Assembly: GCA_026390195.1 (NCBI GenBank)
Contig: JAPLGK010000189.1
Span: 1 to 6,965, forward strand
Length of the DNA: 6,965 nt
Origin: Caldisericota bacterium
Lineage (GTDB): Bacteria; Caldisericota; Caldisericia; Cryosericales; Cryosericaceae
Direction: 5' to 3'
The notes below the pieces were generated by a model, which did not search any database, was not told the DNA's origin, and saw nothing but the letters and a program-made list of their open reading frames with translations. Position 1 is the first letter of the stretch. Every line of letters starts with the position of its first letter. The translations under genes and the position numbers were made by a program. This document shows, one piece after another, positions 6,193 to 6,965 of the stretch.

Positions 6193-6552
6193 CTAGGCAG
6201 TCAGCTGCTTCTTCGCCTCGGCGACGAGGGTGACAAATGTCTCCTTGTCGTGAACGGCCATGTCAGCCAAAACCTTGCGGTCAAGCTTCACACCGGCCTT
6301 CTTCAGACTTCCCACAAACTGGGAGTAGGTGATGCCATTCGAGCGGCACAGTGCATTGATACGCACGATCCATAGTGCTCTGTACTCACGCTTCTTTTCC
6401 TTGCGGTTGAAGTACGCATGACGCTCAGCCTGCTGAACAGCTTCCCGTGCGGCCCTGTACCGGATAGAGCGTGCGCCGACATAGCCCTTGCTGAGTCTTA
6501 GTATCTTCTTGTGCCTTCTGCGGATCGAGCTTCCACCTTTAACTCTCGACAT
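6193..6552 (-). CDS. rplT: 50S ribosomal protein L20
   Basis: L20 is an early-assembly protein of the large ribosomal subunit that binds 23S rRNA. In several bacteria it also represses its own operon by binding the leader mRNA ahead of infC. The 119-residue length is typical. The basic N-terminal extension starts VKGGSSIRRRHKKIL, followed by KGYVGARS, REYRALWIVRINA and the C-terminal RNA-binding region with GVKLDRKVLADMAVHD. The start ATG 6552 has GGAGG (6559-6563) six bases upstream, within the 12-base gap after rpmI. Any leader site for L20 autoregulation would lie upstream of infC, outside the window. Confidence 0.98.
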   Translation of the reverse strand: MSRVKGGSSIRRRHKKILRLSKGYVGARSIRYRAAREAVQQAERHAYFNRKEKKREYRALWIVRINALCRSNGITYSQFVGSLKKAGVKLDRKVLADMAVHDKETFVTLVAEAKKQLTA

Positions 6553-6564
6553 CGTAAGCCTCCA

Positions 6565-6786
6565 TTAACCCTTAAGATACGGCACAAGTCTCTTCATGTT
6601 GCGAGCATCTGCGCCATGAAGAACATGCTTCTTTAGCATCTGTTTCTTCTTCGCCATGGACTTCTTGCCAAGCTTGTGGCCATGGTTGGCGCCGTACGCC
6701 TGTATCTTGCCGGTACCGGTTATCTTGAACCTCTTGGCGGCTCCCCTGCATGTCCTGATCTTGGTCACTTTGTTCTTGATAGCCAT
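6565..6786 (-). CDS. rpmI: 50S ribosomal protein L35
   Basis: L35 is a small, highly basic protein of the large ribosomal subunit. The signature RGAAKRFKITGTGKI (14-28) and the ending KRLVPYLKG identify it. At 73 residues it is a little longer than the usual 64-67 because it has about six extra N-terminal residues (MAIKNK) ahead of the normal opening. An in-frame GTG at 6768 would give the standard length, but only the ATG at 6786 has a ribosome site (AAAGGAG, 6793-6799, six bases away), so I keep the longer form. The usual Thr-His/Asn-Arg before the signature is Thr-Cys-Arg here. It lies three bases after the infC stop. Confidence 0.97.
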   Translation of the reverse strand: MAIKNKVTKIRTCRGAAKRFKITGTGKIQAYGANHGHKLGKKSMAKKKQMLKKHVLHGADARNMKRLVPYLKG

Positions 6787-6789
6787 GTC

Positions 6790-6965
6790 CTACTCCTTTC
6801 CGGGTCCTTTCATCTTGGCAAGGACTTCTTTGGATGGTTCCATCATCATTGACATATTGCGTCCCTGCATCTTGGCTTCCTGAGTGACTGTGCCGTACTC
6901 GGCAAGGTCAGTGGCAACCCTCTTGAGCAGCGCACGCCCCTGATCGGGGAACGCCATCTCACGGC
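6790..6965 (-). CDS. infC: Translation initiation factor IF-3, C-terminal end only
   Basis: IF-3 binds the 30S subunit, keeps it from joining 50S too early and checks start-codon/initiator-tRNA pairing. The right edge cuts the gene; only the last 57 residues (the end of the C-terminal domain) are visible. They include REMAFPDQGRALLKRVA, GTVTQEAKMQGRNMSMMMEP and a tail KEVLAKMKGPGKE that goes about a dozen residues past the usual proline end. The frame is fixed by TAG at 6792-6790, placed just before L35 as expected for the infC-rpmI-rplT operon. The last codons carry the L35 ribosome site. The start codon of infC, which is often an unusual AUU in other bacteria, is not in the window. Confidence 0.95.
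   Translation of the reverse strand, partial: REMAFPDQGRALLKRVATDLAEYGTVTQEAKMQGRNMSMMMEPSKEVLAKMKGPGKE
6793..6799 (-). promoter_or_regulatory. Ribosome binding site for L35 inside the infC end
   Basis: AAAGGAG on the minus strand lies within the last two sense codons of infC and six bases before ATG 6786. It decides the L35 start in favour of 6786 over the GTG at 6768 and ties L35 translation to infC. Confidence 0.75.

Noticed and set aside
1..6965. Mobile element, CRISPR array, tRNA or rRNA
   Set aside because: I saw no regularly spaced repeats, transposase or integrase motifs, cloverleaf-like segments or rRNA stretches. Nearly all of the window is accounted for by ordinary genes.

Overview
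This window is ordinary-looking chromosomal DNA of a moderately GC-rich bacterium, with tightly packed genes and no mobile element, CRISPR array, rRNA or tRNA. TrmFO, the folate-dependent tRNA methyltransferase, is present. An MglA/roadblock polarity-type GTPase module and an oxygen-sensitive type of radical SAM enzyme are also present. Together these argue against enteric gammaproteobacteria and suit a deep-branching, probably anaerobic lineage, but the sequence alone does not fix the phylum.

Left part (1-981, minus strand): most of an M18-family metalloaminopeptidase, cut by the left edge so that its C-terminus is missing. It is transcribed away from the next gene cluster. The 94-base gap (982-1075) holds two plausible divergent sigma-70-like promoters that overlap each other, plus a 10-bp palindrome.

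Middle (1076-2689, plus strand): a compact three-gene operon encoding a DUF4388 (PATAN) protein, a roadblock/LC7 (MglB-like) protein and an MglA-like small GTPase. The roadblock protein is the probable GTPase regulator and the DUF4388 protein a probable adaptor. This is the most interesting system here, and what it controls is unknown. The GTPase start has no Shine-Dalgarno sequence and sits in a perfect 7-bp inverted repeat.

Right part (2754-6965, minus strand): a tightly spaced gene run read right to left: infC (3' end only), rpmI, rplT, dprA, trmFO and a PflX-type (COG1313) radical SAM protein. Gaps are 1-12 bases, and the last two genes overlap by 28 bases. The first three are the classic IF3-L35-L20 operon. 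DprA (DNA uptake/recombination), TrmFO (tRNA m5U54) and the radical SAM enzyme appear to be appended to it. The two large gene blocks converge at 2690-2753, where only a weak hairpin and no clear terminator is visible.

The core genes have textbook ribosome binding sites. The GTPase, dprA, trmFO and the radical SAM gene do not, which suggests translational coupling or deliberately low expression. I found no wholly new system. The DUF4388-roadblock-GTPase cassette and the orphan PflX-like enzyme are the best candidates for undescribed biology.
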